From Streptomyces sp. SW4 (GTDB lineage: Bacteria; Actinomycetota; Actinomycetes; Streptomycetales; Streptomycetaceae): a stretch of DNA of 64,000 nucleotides. The notes under the pieces were generated by a model that was given only the letters and a program-made list of their open reading frames with translations, was not told the origin of the DNA and did not search any database. The position numbers and the translations under genes were made by a program. The stretch spans positions 2,046,001-2,110,000 of the forward strand of contig QKWM01000004.1 of NCBI GenBank assembly GCA_003248315.1, written 5' to 3'. Of the stretch, positions 26,508 to 35,552 are shown one piece after another. Positions within the stretch are counted from its first letter, which is position 1. Each line of letters begins with the position of its first letter.

Positions 26508-27593
26508 TCAGGGGTCGCGGTCGATGCGTTCGCGGTGGGTGACCATCGCGTGGGCCACCTCGCGCGCGGTCCGCCCGTGGACGAAGGCGTGGGCGCGCAG
26601 CCGGGCCAGGGCCTCGTCGGCGCCCACTCCGAGCTGGGCCATGATCATGCCGACGGCCTGGTGGACCTCGTCGTGGTCGCCGCCCAGCCCGCCGAGCCAG
26701 TGCCGCATCCAGCGGCGGGCGGCGTCGGTCTCCGAGCCGATGCCGTCGCCGTCGCCGTCGGCGTCGAGGTGGGGGGCGGGCCGGGGTCGCCGACGGCTCC
26801 GGTGTCCGTGCCGTCGTGCCGGGGGGCCTCGGGCGGTGGCCCTCGCGGGGCTCACGGCCCTCGCCGGCCGCAGCGCCCGGGCCGGCCGCACGGCCCTGCG
26901 GATGCCCGGTGGCGCCGCCGCGCCGCTCGGTCTCCCGATCCCCGGCAGCGTCCCCGGCGGCGTCCCCGGCAGGGTTCCGCGTGGTGCCCCGGCCGGGTCC
27001 CCGGCCGTGTCCCCGGCCGCGTGCCCGGGCTCGTCCTCCTCCTCGTAGTCCACCCCGTGCGGCAGCGCCATCAGGGCCGTGGTCATCACGCCGGCCACGA
27101 GGCGGGCCGTGCTCAGTTCGGCGCCGGTGAGTCCGCCGGGGGTGTCGCGGTAGAGGTCGAGGGTGCCGACGCAGGAACCGGCGGCGCCCAGAGGCAGGGC
27201 GTACACCGCCCGTACGCCGGCGGCCGTCGCCTGCTGGGCGTAGACCGGCCAGCGGGCGGCGTCGGCGGCGGCCGTCAGATCGCGGGCGAGCACGGGTGCG
27301 CCGCTCGCGCCGGCCTCCACGCACGGGCCGTCGCCGAGGGTCGCCTGGATCTCCGACAGATACGCCGCCCGCTCACCGCTGGCGCACAGCCGGACGGGCA
27401 GCCCGGCGGCGCGCAGCGACACGCTCGCGCCGCTCACCGGCAGCAGCCGCAGCGCGACCGCGCACAGCCGGCCGGGCACCTCGCGGGGCGGCGCGTCCCG
27501 CACGTTCTCGACGATCAGGTCCACGGCGTGCGGCGGGGGCCCCGAGTCCTCGTCGCCCGGTCCGCCGTCCCGGCGTCCGCCGTTGGGCCGCAC
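26508..27593 (-). CDS. GAF and ANTAR domain transcription antiterminator
   Basis: 361 residues from a GTG with AAGGAGG upstream. The GAF domain (about 30-170: VALRLLPVSGASVSLRAAG; GDGPCVEAGASGAPVLARDL; LPLGAAGSCVGTLDLYRD) is followed by a long low-complexity Pro/Gly/Arg linker and a C-terminal ANTAR RNA-binding helix set (about 305-355: EVHQAVGMIMAQLGVGADEA, then ALARLRAHAF). ANTAR proteins bind paired hairpins in mRNA leaders and allow read-through; the GAF ligand is unknown. It lies 72 nt downstream of the HTH-TPR regulator on the same strand. Confidence 0.88.
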   Translation of the reverse strand: MRPNGGRRDGGPGDEDSGPPPHAVDLIVENVRDAPPREVPGRLCAVALRLLPVSGASVSLRAAGLPVRLCASGERAAYLSEIQATLGDGPCVEAGASGAPVLARDLTAAADAARWPVYAQQATAAGVRAVYALPLGAAGSCVGTLDLYRDTPGGLTGAELSTARLVAGVMTTALMALPHGVDYEEEDEPGHAAGDTAGDPAGAPRGTLPGTPPGTLPGIGRPSGAAAPPGIRRAVRPARALRPARAVSPARATARGPPARRHGHRSRRRPRPAPHLDADGDGDGIGSETDAARRWMRHWLGGLGGDHDEVHQAVGMIMAQLGVGADEALARLRAHAFVHGRTAREVAHAMVTHRERIDRDP

Positions 27594-27665
27594 GTCGACC
27601 GCCTCCTTCGTCGGCCCGGAGACGAGGCCCGACTACCCCTGCCGGCCCGCGCGAAACCGACACCC

Positions 27666-29013
27666 CTAGAGCGGCGGCTGCGCGGGGGCCGGGCCGAGGG
27701 TGGTCGTGCCGGGGGCCGTCCGGTGCCCGAGCCCGGTGCGGTAGGCGTCCAGCGCCGCCTCCACGCGGCCGGTGCGGCGCAGCAGGTCGCCCAGGAGCCG
27801 GCACAGGTCGGCCAGGTCGCCGGCCGCGCCCGCGCGTTCGAGCAGGCTGAGCGCGCGGACGTAGTGCTCCTCGGCGGCCTCGGTGTCGTGGGCGTCCTCG
27901 GCGATGATGCCAAGCAGCCGGTGGGCGCCGGCCGCGTGCACGGCGCCGCGCTCCGCGGACAGGTCGTCCAGCACCTCGTGCAGCAGCGCGGTGGCCTCCT
28001 CGGACCTGCCGAGCCGGCGCAGGACGTCGGCCAGCTCGACCGCGGCCTGGCTGCGGTAGAGGGGGCGCGGCCGGCCGACAGCATGGTGAGCGCCTGCCGG
28101 AACTCGCCCTCCGCCCGCTCCAGTTCGCCGTTCTGGGCGTGCACGTACCCGCGCATCCAGTGGCAGTTGGCCAGTTCGGTGGTCAGCTGGAGGGTGCGGT
28201 ACAGCTCGGCCGCCCTGGCGAGGGAGGCGTCGGCCTCGGCGAGGCGGCCCTCGGCGAGCAGCGTGCGCGCGACGGAGCGGTGCATGCGGGCCACCAGCGC
28301 CGGGTCGCCCGCGCTGGGGCGAGCGCGAGGGCGAGTTCGGCGGCCTGGGCGGCGCGCGCGTGGGCGCCCATGTCCATGTAGGGGCCGATGGCGCTGGCGT
28401 ACAGCAGGAGCAGGGCGTCCGGGTCGTGCAGCCCGCCGCGGTTCAGCTCGTCGAGGGTGGATTCCAGGAGGTAGACGGCGTACCGCAGCTCTCCGGCGAG
28501 GTAGTGGGCGACGGCCCGGCCGCGCAGCGCGGGGACCCGGGCCGGCAGCGGCGCCCCGGCGTCGGCCAGGCACTCCTCCGCCCGTTCGAAGCAGCGCCGG
28601 CCCTCCTCCAGCTCGCCGCTCTCCAGCGCGCAGTCCCCGAGTCCGAGCAGCGCCTCGGCCGTCAGGTCGGCCAGGCCGTGCTCCTCGGCCTCGGCGAGCA
28701 GCGCCCGGTACCGCCCGGCCGCCGGCCCGGCCCCCGCCGTGGCCAGGGTGCGCCGGGCCTCGGTCAGGCCCAGCCGCAGATCGGTGGCGAGCCGGGCGGG
28801 GCGTCCGGTGAGCAGCTCCTCGTACGCCACTCCGAGCCGGCCGGCGATGTGCCGCAGCGCCTCCTCCGAGGGGCGGACCCGGCCGGCCTCCAGCGTGGAG
28901 ACGTAGGCGGGCGTGTACGCCGGTTCCGCCAGCTGCCGCTGGGTGAGGCCGCGGTCGACGCGCAACCGCTGCACCCGGCGTCCGATCACCACCGGATCGT
29001 CACGGTTCTCCAC
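27666..29013 (-). CDS. XRE-type HTH regulator with TPR repeats (frameshifted)
   Basis: About 449 residues from the GTG at 29013 (GGGGAG 6 nt upstream). An N-terminal XRE helix-turn-helix (IGRRVQRLRVDRGLTQRQLA, then YVSTLEAGRVRPSEEAL) is followed by a long array of TPR-like helices (EALLGLGDCALESGELEEGR; HYVRALSLLERAGAAGDLAD; LCRLLGDLLRRTGRVEAALD). This is the architecture of peptide-sensing RRNPP regulators and of related actinomycete regulators. Bases are lost at 28316-28319 and 28061-28065. A GTTAAAC operator lies in front, and a small secreted-peptide gene diverges from it. Confidence 0.85.
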
Positions 29014-29059
29014 GATCAACTCCCCTGCGGCCCTTGCCGTTGGCTCCGCGCGCCCCTAG

Positions 29060-29087
29060 GTTAAACGGCGCGTTAAACGTGTTTAAC
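29060..29087. promoter_or_regulatory. Operator with three GTTAAAC half-sites
   Basis: GTTAAAC at 29060-29066 and 29072-29078, then GTTTAAC at 29081-29087. The last two form a perfect 7-bp inverted repeat with a 2-nt centre, in an AT-rich island of an otherwise GC-rich region. It sits between the HTH-TPR gene (start 29013) and the secreted-peptide gene (start 29147), the expected place for a shared operator. Confidence 0.7.
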
Positions 29088-29146
29088 AGATCACTGTCGT
29101 CTTCGACCGTCGTCGTCGACCCGACCCTTCGTGTTGCGAGGTCGCC

Positions 29147-29371
29147 GTGCTCGGACGCACACGCGCCGCGGAGCGCTACGCCAGGGGCTGCGCCGCCGCC
29201 GTCGTCGCCGTGGCCACCCTGGTCCTGGCCGCGAACGCGGGACCGGCGCGGGCGGCCACGGACCCGTCGCCGCCGCCCCGGCACACCGCCCCGTCCGCCG
29301 GAGCCGCACTCCCGGCCGCCGGGGCCGCACTCCCGTCCGCCGGGACCTCGCTTCCCTCCGCCGGGACCTAG
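29147..29371 (+). CDS. Small secreted peptide precursor with SAGxxLP repeats
   Basis: 74 residues from a GTG with GAGG 5 nt upstream. A typical export signal (basic start, hydrophobic AAAVVAVATLVLAANA, cleavage near ARA-A) is followed by a short tail built from 7-residue SAGAALP / AAGAALP / SAGTSLP units. The TAG is inside the next 21-bp repeat unit, where TCG has become TAG; later units are open again. It could be an exported signalling pro-peptide for the adjacent HTH-TPR regulator, or a fortuitous frame across the repeat. Confidence 0.5.
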   Translation: MLGRTRAAERYARGCAAAVVAVATLVLAANAGPARAATDPSPPPRHTAPSAGAALPAAGAALPSAGTSLPSAGT

Positions 29372-29491
29372 CTCCCCTCCGCCGGGACCTAGCTCCCCTC
29401 CGTCGGGACCTCGCTTCCCTCCGCCACGTCCGGCGCCTTCTCCCTCCCGTCCGGCAGGTCCCAGCTTCCGTCCGGCAAGTCCTAGCTTCCG
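29294..29491. repeat. 21-bp tandem repeat spanning two gene ends
   Basis: At least six contiguous 21-bp units (29294-29419), a diverged spacer, then two more (29450-29491). It encodes the C-terminal heptapeptide repeats of the plus-strand secreted peptide and also contains the minus-strand stop (29482-29484) of the solute-binding lipoprotein. Several units carry TAG on one or both strands. Confidence 0.9.
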
Positions 29492-31049
29492 TCCGGCAGT
29501 GCCCGGCGCAGGGCCGCGTCGAGGTCCTTCGCCAGGGTCGCGTCGTCCGGCGGGTGGTCGCCGAACAGCGGGCCGAGCCGGGTCGTGAACGTCTGGGTGA
29601 AGGCGCCGTACAGCGGGGTGCGCGGGCGGTGCACCGCCTGCTGGAGGGCGGGCAGCAGGACCGGGCGGGCGAAGGCCGGGCGGCCGGCCCCGTCACGGGG
29701 CATCCGGTCGGGCCCCTCCCGGTGGGCGCCGCCGACGGCGACACGCCGGTGACCGGGCACCGCAGCCCGTCGTCGGTGTACGCCGACGTGCGCGTCGCGG
29801 CGAAGCCGGCGTCCAGCAGGCAGCGTTCGCTCTCCGGCCCGGTGAGGTACCTGATCAGCTCCACCGCCTTCGCCGCGCGCTGGGAGGACGCGGTGACGGC
29901 GAGGTTCTGGCCGCCGAGCACCGCACGGCCGGGCAGGGCGGTCACGCCGAGCTGCCCGGCGCCGAACGACCGGTGCAGCGTGCCGTAGACGTACGGCCAG
30001 TGCCGCAGGAACGTGGTGCGGCCGTCGGCGAAGTCGCCGAGGGAGGCCGCCTCGTCGGAGCGCACGGCGTCGGCGAGGGTGTACGACACCTCGGTGCGGC
30101 GGCGCAGCTCCGCGATGCCCCGGGTCAGCGTCTCCACGTCACCGGTGTAGCGGCCGTCCTCGTCGGTGAGCGCGGCGCCCCCGTCCGCCGAGGCGAACGC
30201 CTCCACGGCGTTGACGGTGCGCCCCTCGTAGGCGGCGAGCTGCGTCGTCCAGCCCTTCTCGTACCCGGCGGGCCGCGGGGTGTGCTCGTCCACCGTGGTG
30301 ATCAGGGTGCGCAGCTCCTGCCAGCCCAGTCCCCCGCCGTCCAGGTCGGGCCGGTTGACGCCCGCGTGGCGCAGGTGGTCGCGCCGGTAGTAGAGCAGCC
30401 CGACGTCGCTGTTGAAGGGCGCGGCGTACACCTTGCCGGCCCATCGGGCGGTGCTGGCCACCGGTTCGATGACGTCCTCGCCGACCAGCGACCCGGGCAG
30501 CGGCCGGATCAGGCCGGCGGCGGCGAACTCCGGCACCCATGTCACGTCCAGGTTGACCACGTCGTAGGCGGAGCTGCCGGACTGGAGGGCGCCGAGCAGC
30601 TGGCTGCGCTGCTCGTCGGCGCTGCCGGGGAGTTCGACCAGCCGCGCGCGGTAGCCGGTGCCGGCCTTCTCCTGCGCCTCGTTCCAGGCGTCGATGAGCC
30701 GGCCGCGGATGCCGTTCCTGCCGGTGACGTCCCGTCCGCTGGCCACCACGATGTCGCCGGGCACGTCGGCGGAGGGCGCCGGCGTCGCGCTGCCGTCCGG
30801 GTCCCCGCCGGTGCAGGCGGTCACCGTGAGCAGGGCGGCCAGGAGCAGCACGGCGAGACGACGCAGCCCGGACGCCGCCGCCCGGCCGGGACCGCGCGGT
30901 CCGGGTGCCGCGGGGACGGCCGCGGCCGGTCCGGGAGCCGTCTTCCGGCCGGGACCTGCCGGCCCGGGTGCCGTCTTCCGGCCGGGACCGGCCGGCCCGG
31001 GAGCCGTCTTCCGGCCGGGACCGGCCGGCCCGGGTGCCGCCGCCCTCAC
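29482..31049 (-). CDS. Extracellular solute-binding lipoprotein with unusual N-terminal repeat (frameshifted)
   Basis: About 522 residues. The GTG at 31049 overlaps the caspase-fusion stop (GTGA). The first 55 residues are three 11-residue PGPAGPGRKTA-type repeats, placed before a normal lipoprotein signal (LRRLAVLLLAALLTVTAC). The rest is a family-1-like solute-binding fold (GDIVVASGRDVTGRNGIRGR; YDVVNLDVTWVPEFAAAGL; APFNSDVGLLYYRRDHLRHA; LIRYLTGPESERCLL). One base is lost at 29713-29716. No ABC permease is nearby; its tight coupling to the transmembrane caspase suggests a sensory rather than transport role (inference). Confidence 0.82.
30931..31044. repeat. 33-bp in-frame tandem repeat in the lipoprotein 5' end
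   Basis: Three 33-bp units (30931, 30964, 30997) plus a partial fourth encode the Pro-Gly-Arg-Lys-Thr-Ala repeat that precedes the signal peptide of the solute-binding lipoprotein. Confidence 0.88.
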
Positions 31050-33749
31050 TGCTCCCCCGTCCCGGTGCGGGCGACCTCGTCCTGCAGGGCCGCACCGAGG
31101 TCGTCGTCGGTGTCCAGGCAGCGGCCCCCGCTCGCCTCCGAGATCCGGGCGTCAGGCTCGCCCGCGTCGCAGCCGCCGCCGGTGAGGGACACCGCCGTCA
31201 CCGGGATCCGGGCGGCGCGGGCCAGGTCGAGCACGTCGTCGAGCCCCTCGCCGGTGAGCCGGTCCGCGTCCTCGTCGTCGGTGACGAACACGATCAGGTC
31301 GGGCCGCTGGTCGGCGGCGCCGCGCCGCTCCATGTGGTCGAACGCGGCGAGCAGGGCGCCGCGCGGATCGGCCTCCGCGTCCCGCACCCGGGCCGTGCGG
31401 TCGACGGTCCGCTCGGCGTCGGCGCGGGTGTGGCGGCCGACGGGCAGCAGGGTGTCGTAGGTGTCCTCGCCGGTGCCGTGCACCGCCCACACGCCGTACT
31501 CGTCCTCCTCGCCCAGCCCGGCGAAGGACTGCCGGACCAGTCCGGGCCCGCCGCTCGGGCCCTCCCACAGGGCGCCCATGGAACCGGAGCTATCCAGCAG
31601 GAACAGCACCCGGCCGGGCCCGTTGGCCCCCTGGTAGCCGGTGAGCGCCGCCTCCATCGCGTCCCGCCCGCGGGCTCGGTGAGCGGCGACGGGGCCCGCA
31701 GCACCCCCTCGGCGACCTCCTCGGTGTCCAGCAGCGGCCGGCTGCCGCCCGCCGAGCGGAAGCCGTCCCGGGCGAACACCGCCTCCCCGCCGTCGCCGGA
31801 CAGCCACGCGGCGAACCGGCCGGCGGCGTCGTCCCGGCCGGCCGCGTCGCGGTCGGCGCCCTGCCAGCGGACCCGGACGAAGACCGGCTCGAGGCCGGGC
31901 ACGTCGCCGGGGTACTGGGCCATGCGCGGGGTGCGCCGGGTGGCGTCGCAGCCGACGCCGCTGCGCAGCAGGAACTCGGGGACCAGCGCGGCCGTGCGGT
32001 TGTCGGCGGCGTCGTCGTCGGGCAGCGCGCACAGCAGGTCGGCGGCGGTCGGGAGGGCGGCCCGCTCTGGGCGACGCGGCGTTCCGCGCCCGCGTGGTCG
32101 GGGACGGGGGAGTTCCCGGCGTCCGGGCCGGGGGCGTGCAGGCCGACGGTGGCGAGCAGTCCGGTGACGGTGAACTCCGGGTCGGGGCGCCGTACTTCCG
32201 CCTCCCGGTGCCGGCTCCGGAGGGTGTCGATCATCCGGTTCAGGGACGGGCCGACGCGCTCGTCCAGGTCCTCGACGGCCAGGGCCTGGGGGACGGCCAG
32301 CACGACCGGCGAGTACGCGAGCGGCTTCTCGGCCGCCTCCAGCTCGGCGACGGCGTCGGTGTCCTGGCCGGCCACGACCCGGGCCACCTCCGCGCGGGAG
32401 CCCGGTATCCACACGTCCGGCTGGGGGCCCACGTCGCGCTGCGGGTTGGTGCCCTCGTCGCGGGGCTCCTGCCAGGCGCCGCTCTGCCGGCGCAGCGCGG
32501 TGACCGTGTCGGCGGCGCCCGCGCTGTAGACGGTGATGCCGCTGCGGCGGCAGCCGTCGCCGGTGGTGTTCTCCTCGGAGGTGAGGTACGCGTCGGCGGC
32601 GGCGCGCAGGGTCGGCTCCAGGTCGGGGTCGGTGAGCACGCGCAGCTCCAGGGGCGGGGCGCAGGAGGCGGGGCCGTCGATCAGGTCGGGGACCAGGCGG
32701 TAGGCGCCCACCCCGAGGACGGCGACGGCGAGCAGTACGGCGCACCAGGCCAGCAGGCGCCGCACGAAGCGGGGGCCGCCGGACGGATGGTCGGGTGAAG
32801 CGCCGCCCGAGCGGTCCGCCGAGGCGCCGGGCGGGTGGTCCGGCGAGGCGCCGCCCGGACGGTCCGGCGGGGCGCCGCCCTGGCCGCGCAGCCGCCGCAG
32901 CAGGGCCTTCAGCACCCCGGACACGGCCCCGGCCAGCACGCCCGCCACGGCCGCGAACGCGGCGCGCACCCTGTCCCACGGGCCCGGCCGGGGCGGCGGC
33001 TCGGACGTGCCGTCGTCGTCTCCGCCGCGCCCCGCCACGAGCAGGACGTCCTCTCCCGCCTCGGTGTGGCTCTGCGGCTCCCACGGCGCCCCGCGCAGCG
33101 TGCGGTGGCCGCGGGCCGCGAGCCGCCGCGGCAGTTCGTCCACGAGCCGCTGGAACGTCACCTCCCGGCCCCGCGCGGCCCCTTCCCGAAGGAGCCGGAC
33201 CATCTCCTCCGTGAACGGCGTGGGCGTGTCCGCGTCGCCCGCGTCGATACGGTGGTTGGCCTGCACGCTCATCAGCAGCAGCACGCGCCGCCGGTCCTCG
33301 AACCGGTCCCAGATCCATGCCGCGTTGCCCGCGAAGCAGCAGTCGAGGACGACCACGATCCGCCGGGCCGGGCTGCTGGCCAGCATCGCCAGCACGGTGC
33401 TGAACATGGCGGCGCCGGGGAAGACGGCCTCCGCGCCCGCCACCACGCTCGCGTTGCGCAACTGGAGGAACAGCTCGTCGCCCGCGCTGGGGATCGCCCC
33501 GTGGCCGGAGAAGTACAGCAGCAGGACGCCCTCGGCCTCCGCGGCGGCGGTGAGCAGCGCCTGGTCGAAGGCGACCTGGTCGGGCGAGCGGGACAGCGTG
33601 ATCTCCCGCTCCTCGAACACCCCGCCGCGGCGCAGCGCCTCGCGCAGCGCGTTCAGGTTGTGCTTGACCGCGGGCAGGTCGCCGGGCACGCCGTGCGGCG
33701 GGCGGGTGTTGTCGTACTCGGACACCCCGACCAGCAGCGCCCGGTTCAC
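31046..33749 (-). CDS. Transmembrane caspase/solute-binding/vWA fusion protein (frameshifted)
   Basis: About 901 residues. Residues 1-155 are a C14 caspase-like domain with the catalytic His in LLLYFSGHG (His83) and Cys in VVVLDCCFAG (Cys137/138). A Pro/Asp/Gly repeat linker leads to one membrane helix (332-350, LLAWCAVLLAVAVLGVGAY). Outside follows a periplasmic-binding-like domain (LELRVLTDPDLEPTLRAAAD; LAYSPVVLAVPQ) and a C-terminal vWA domain with the MIDAS motif in LFLLDSSGSMG. Bases are lost at 32061-32063 and 31663-31665. Start ATGA overlaps the EACC1-like gene and the end overlaps the lipoprotein gene. Predicted: cytosolic protease effector with an extracytoplasmic sensor. Confidence 0.85.
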
Positions 33750-34146
33750 CTGCCCCCGGGGTCGAGACCGGCCACCGGCCCGTCACCTGTCGTCGGGGTC
33801 ACCGGATCGACCGTGCCCGTGGGCGGCTCGCCGTCCTCCACCCCGCGGCGGTTGGCGCGCCAGGCCTCCACGGCGCTCTTGACCTGGTCCACCAGCTCGC
33901 GGGCGAGGACGCCCGAGGCGCCCCGATCACCGCCACGACGATGTCCGTGCCCAGGCCCATCGGGGTCCCGGTGCCGCCGTCGGCCCGCTGTCGCTGCCGG
34001 ATCTCCACCTCGCCCCGGCGGATCCGCTCGTAGAGCGGCTTCTCCCGTTCCAGCCATGTGCGCAGCGCACGTACGTCGTGTTCCGTCGCGGTGTCGTCCA
34101 GTCGCACACGGACACCCCGTGTGGCCACTCCGTCCCCCTCAGCCAT
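33746..34146 (-). CDS. EACC1-like effector-associated component (frameshifted)
   Basis: About 133 residues. A beta-strand start (GVRVRLDDTATEHDVRALRT, then WLEREKPLYERIRRGEVEIR) leads to a Gly-rich turn PMGLGTDIVVAVIGG and a helix ARELVDQVKSAVEAW, with a polar tail. The size, order and caspase partner match the effector-associated constant component EACC1 of actinobacterial conflict systems (family assignment from memory). One base is lost at 33921-33924. Its stop overlaps the caspase start (ATGA). It probably recruits or restrains the caspase. Confidence 0.65.
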
Positions 34147-34258
34147 AACTCACCATCATGGCACCCGAGTTGCGTGGAGGGGAGGGTTCGTACGCCGTTC
34201 CGCGCGGTGCACGCGGGCGCACGCCCGTCCGCCGCCCGGAACGGCACCGTCCCGGGGG

Positions 34259-35349
34259 TCAGGCCGGGGCCTCGGCCCGGAGCCGGTCCAGTTCCCGCCG
34301 TACGTGCTCCAGCGCGCCCTCGCGCCGGCCGGGCACCCGGCCGCGCACGTCGGCGAGCAGCGCGCCCAGTTCGCGGGCCGGGCCCGGCTCGCCGATGCGG
34401 CCCCACTGGTGGTGGGCCCGGTCGACGGCGGCCTCGACGGCCGGGGCGTCCGGCGCCTGGCCGGCGTTCAGCCGGGCGTGCGCCACCGTGAGCCAGGTCC
34501 GGCAGCTGCGCACCGGGTCGCCGGCGAACATCGCGAGGTCGGCCCGGACCTCCGTCCAGTGCAGCGCCTCCTCCGACGCCGGGCCGAACGCCCGTCCCGC
34601 GGCCTGCTCGTGGCGTGCGGCGAGCGCGTCGGCGTCGGCGTGCCGGCCGGCCTGGACGGCGGCGGTGATGGCGGCGTGCGGGTCGCCGGGGGCCGGTCCG
34701 GGCACGGCGAGCACCAGGTCGGTGCCGGCCCCGCGGCGGTTCCGGCGGCGCGGGCCTCCGCCGCGGCGCGGGTGAGGGCCTGGAGGTGCAGCTCGTCCGG
34801 GGGCGGGCGGTGACCGCTGCGCAGGATCGTCGCCACGCTCCGCATGTACGCCGGGGCCGCCACGGCCCGCCGCGAGGGCGGCGGTGCGATGCGACCGTAA
34901 ACGGCGTTGTTGCGGCCCGAGTCGAAGGGGTGCGCCCGCAGCCACTCCCAGGTCTCGTGGTCCGCGTGCAGGTCCAGCAGCAGCGTCGTCGCCCCGGCCG
35001 GCCGCAGCCGCAGTTCCTCCCGGATCCAGTGCCAGGGCAGGGCCGTGTAGCGGACGGTCGCGGGTGTCGTGCGGGCCAGCGCCAGGTGCGGCAGGCGCTG
35101 GCGGCGGTCCAGCTGGAGCTGCCCGGTGACGTACACGGTCAGCGGGCCGGGGGCCGCGGCGGCGGCCCGCAGCCGGGTGAGCACCGCCTGCGGCTCCAGC
35201 GGGTCGGCGAGCTCGACGACGTTGGCGGTGTCCGTGCCGGACAGCACCGCGGGCGGCACGGCGGCGAGGACCGGCAGCACCGAGGCCGCGTCCACGAGGC
35301 GTCCCTTGCCCACGGGCGAGGCCGCGAGCAGCAGCACGGTTCCGGGCAT
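34259..35349 (-). CDS. Caspase-fold-like protein lacking catalytic residues, with helical C terminus (frameshifted)
   Basis: About 363 residues from the ATG at 35349 (GGAGGGG upstream). The N-terminal domain (MPGTVLLLAASPVGKGRLVD) contains strand motifs LTVYVTGQ and TTLLLDLHAD at the places where caspases have YFSGHG and LDCCFAG; the His and Cys are absent. The C-terminal half is helical and TPR-like (SEEALHWTEVRADLAMFAGD, then RELGALLADVRGRVPGR). One base is missing at 34729-34732. It lies 112 nt upstream of the EACC1-like gene on the same strand. A pseudo-caspase regulator is my inference; the family is not recognised. Confidence 0.6.
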
Positions 35350-35420
35350 GTCCCCTCCCCCTGGCGACCCCTGACGGTCACGGTCGATCACGTACGGCAG
35401 CACCGTAACCGCTGCGGCTG

Positions 35421-35466
35421 CAAAGCGGGGCACCCGTCCGGGACAAAGCGGGGCACCCGTCCGGGG
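35421..35466. repeat. 23-bp tandem duplication
   Basis: Two copies, 35421-35443 and 35444-35466, of CAAAGCGGGGCACCCGTCC plus 4 nt, one mismatch at the end, in the gap between the PP2C and pseudo-caspase genes. Confidence 0.9.
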
Positions 35467-35552
35467 ACTCGGCCCCCGGGCCGGCGCGGCCGTGGTCCGC
35501 CACGGACCGGTGCCGTCCCGGCCGGCCCCGGCCCGCCGCGGCGCTCGGCCGT

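Noticed and set aside
29294..31044. CRISPR-like repeat arrays
   Set aside because: The repeats are direct, contiguous and GC-rich with no unique spacers, and no cas genes are present.
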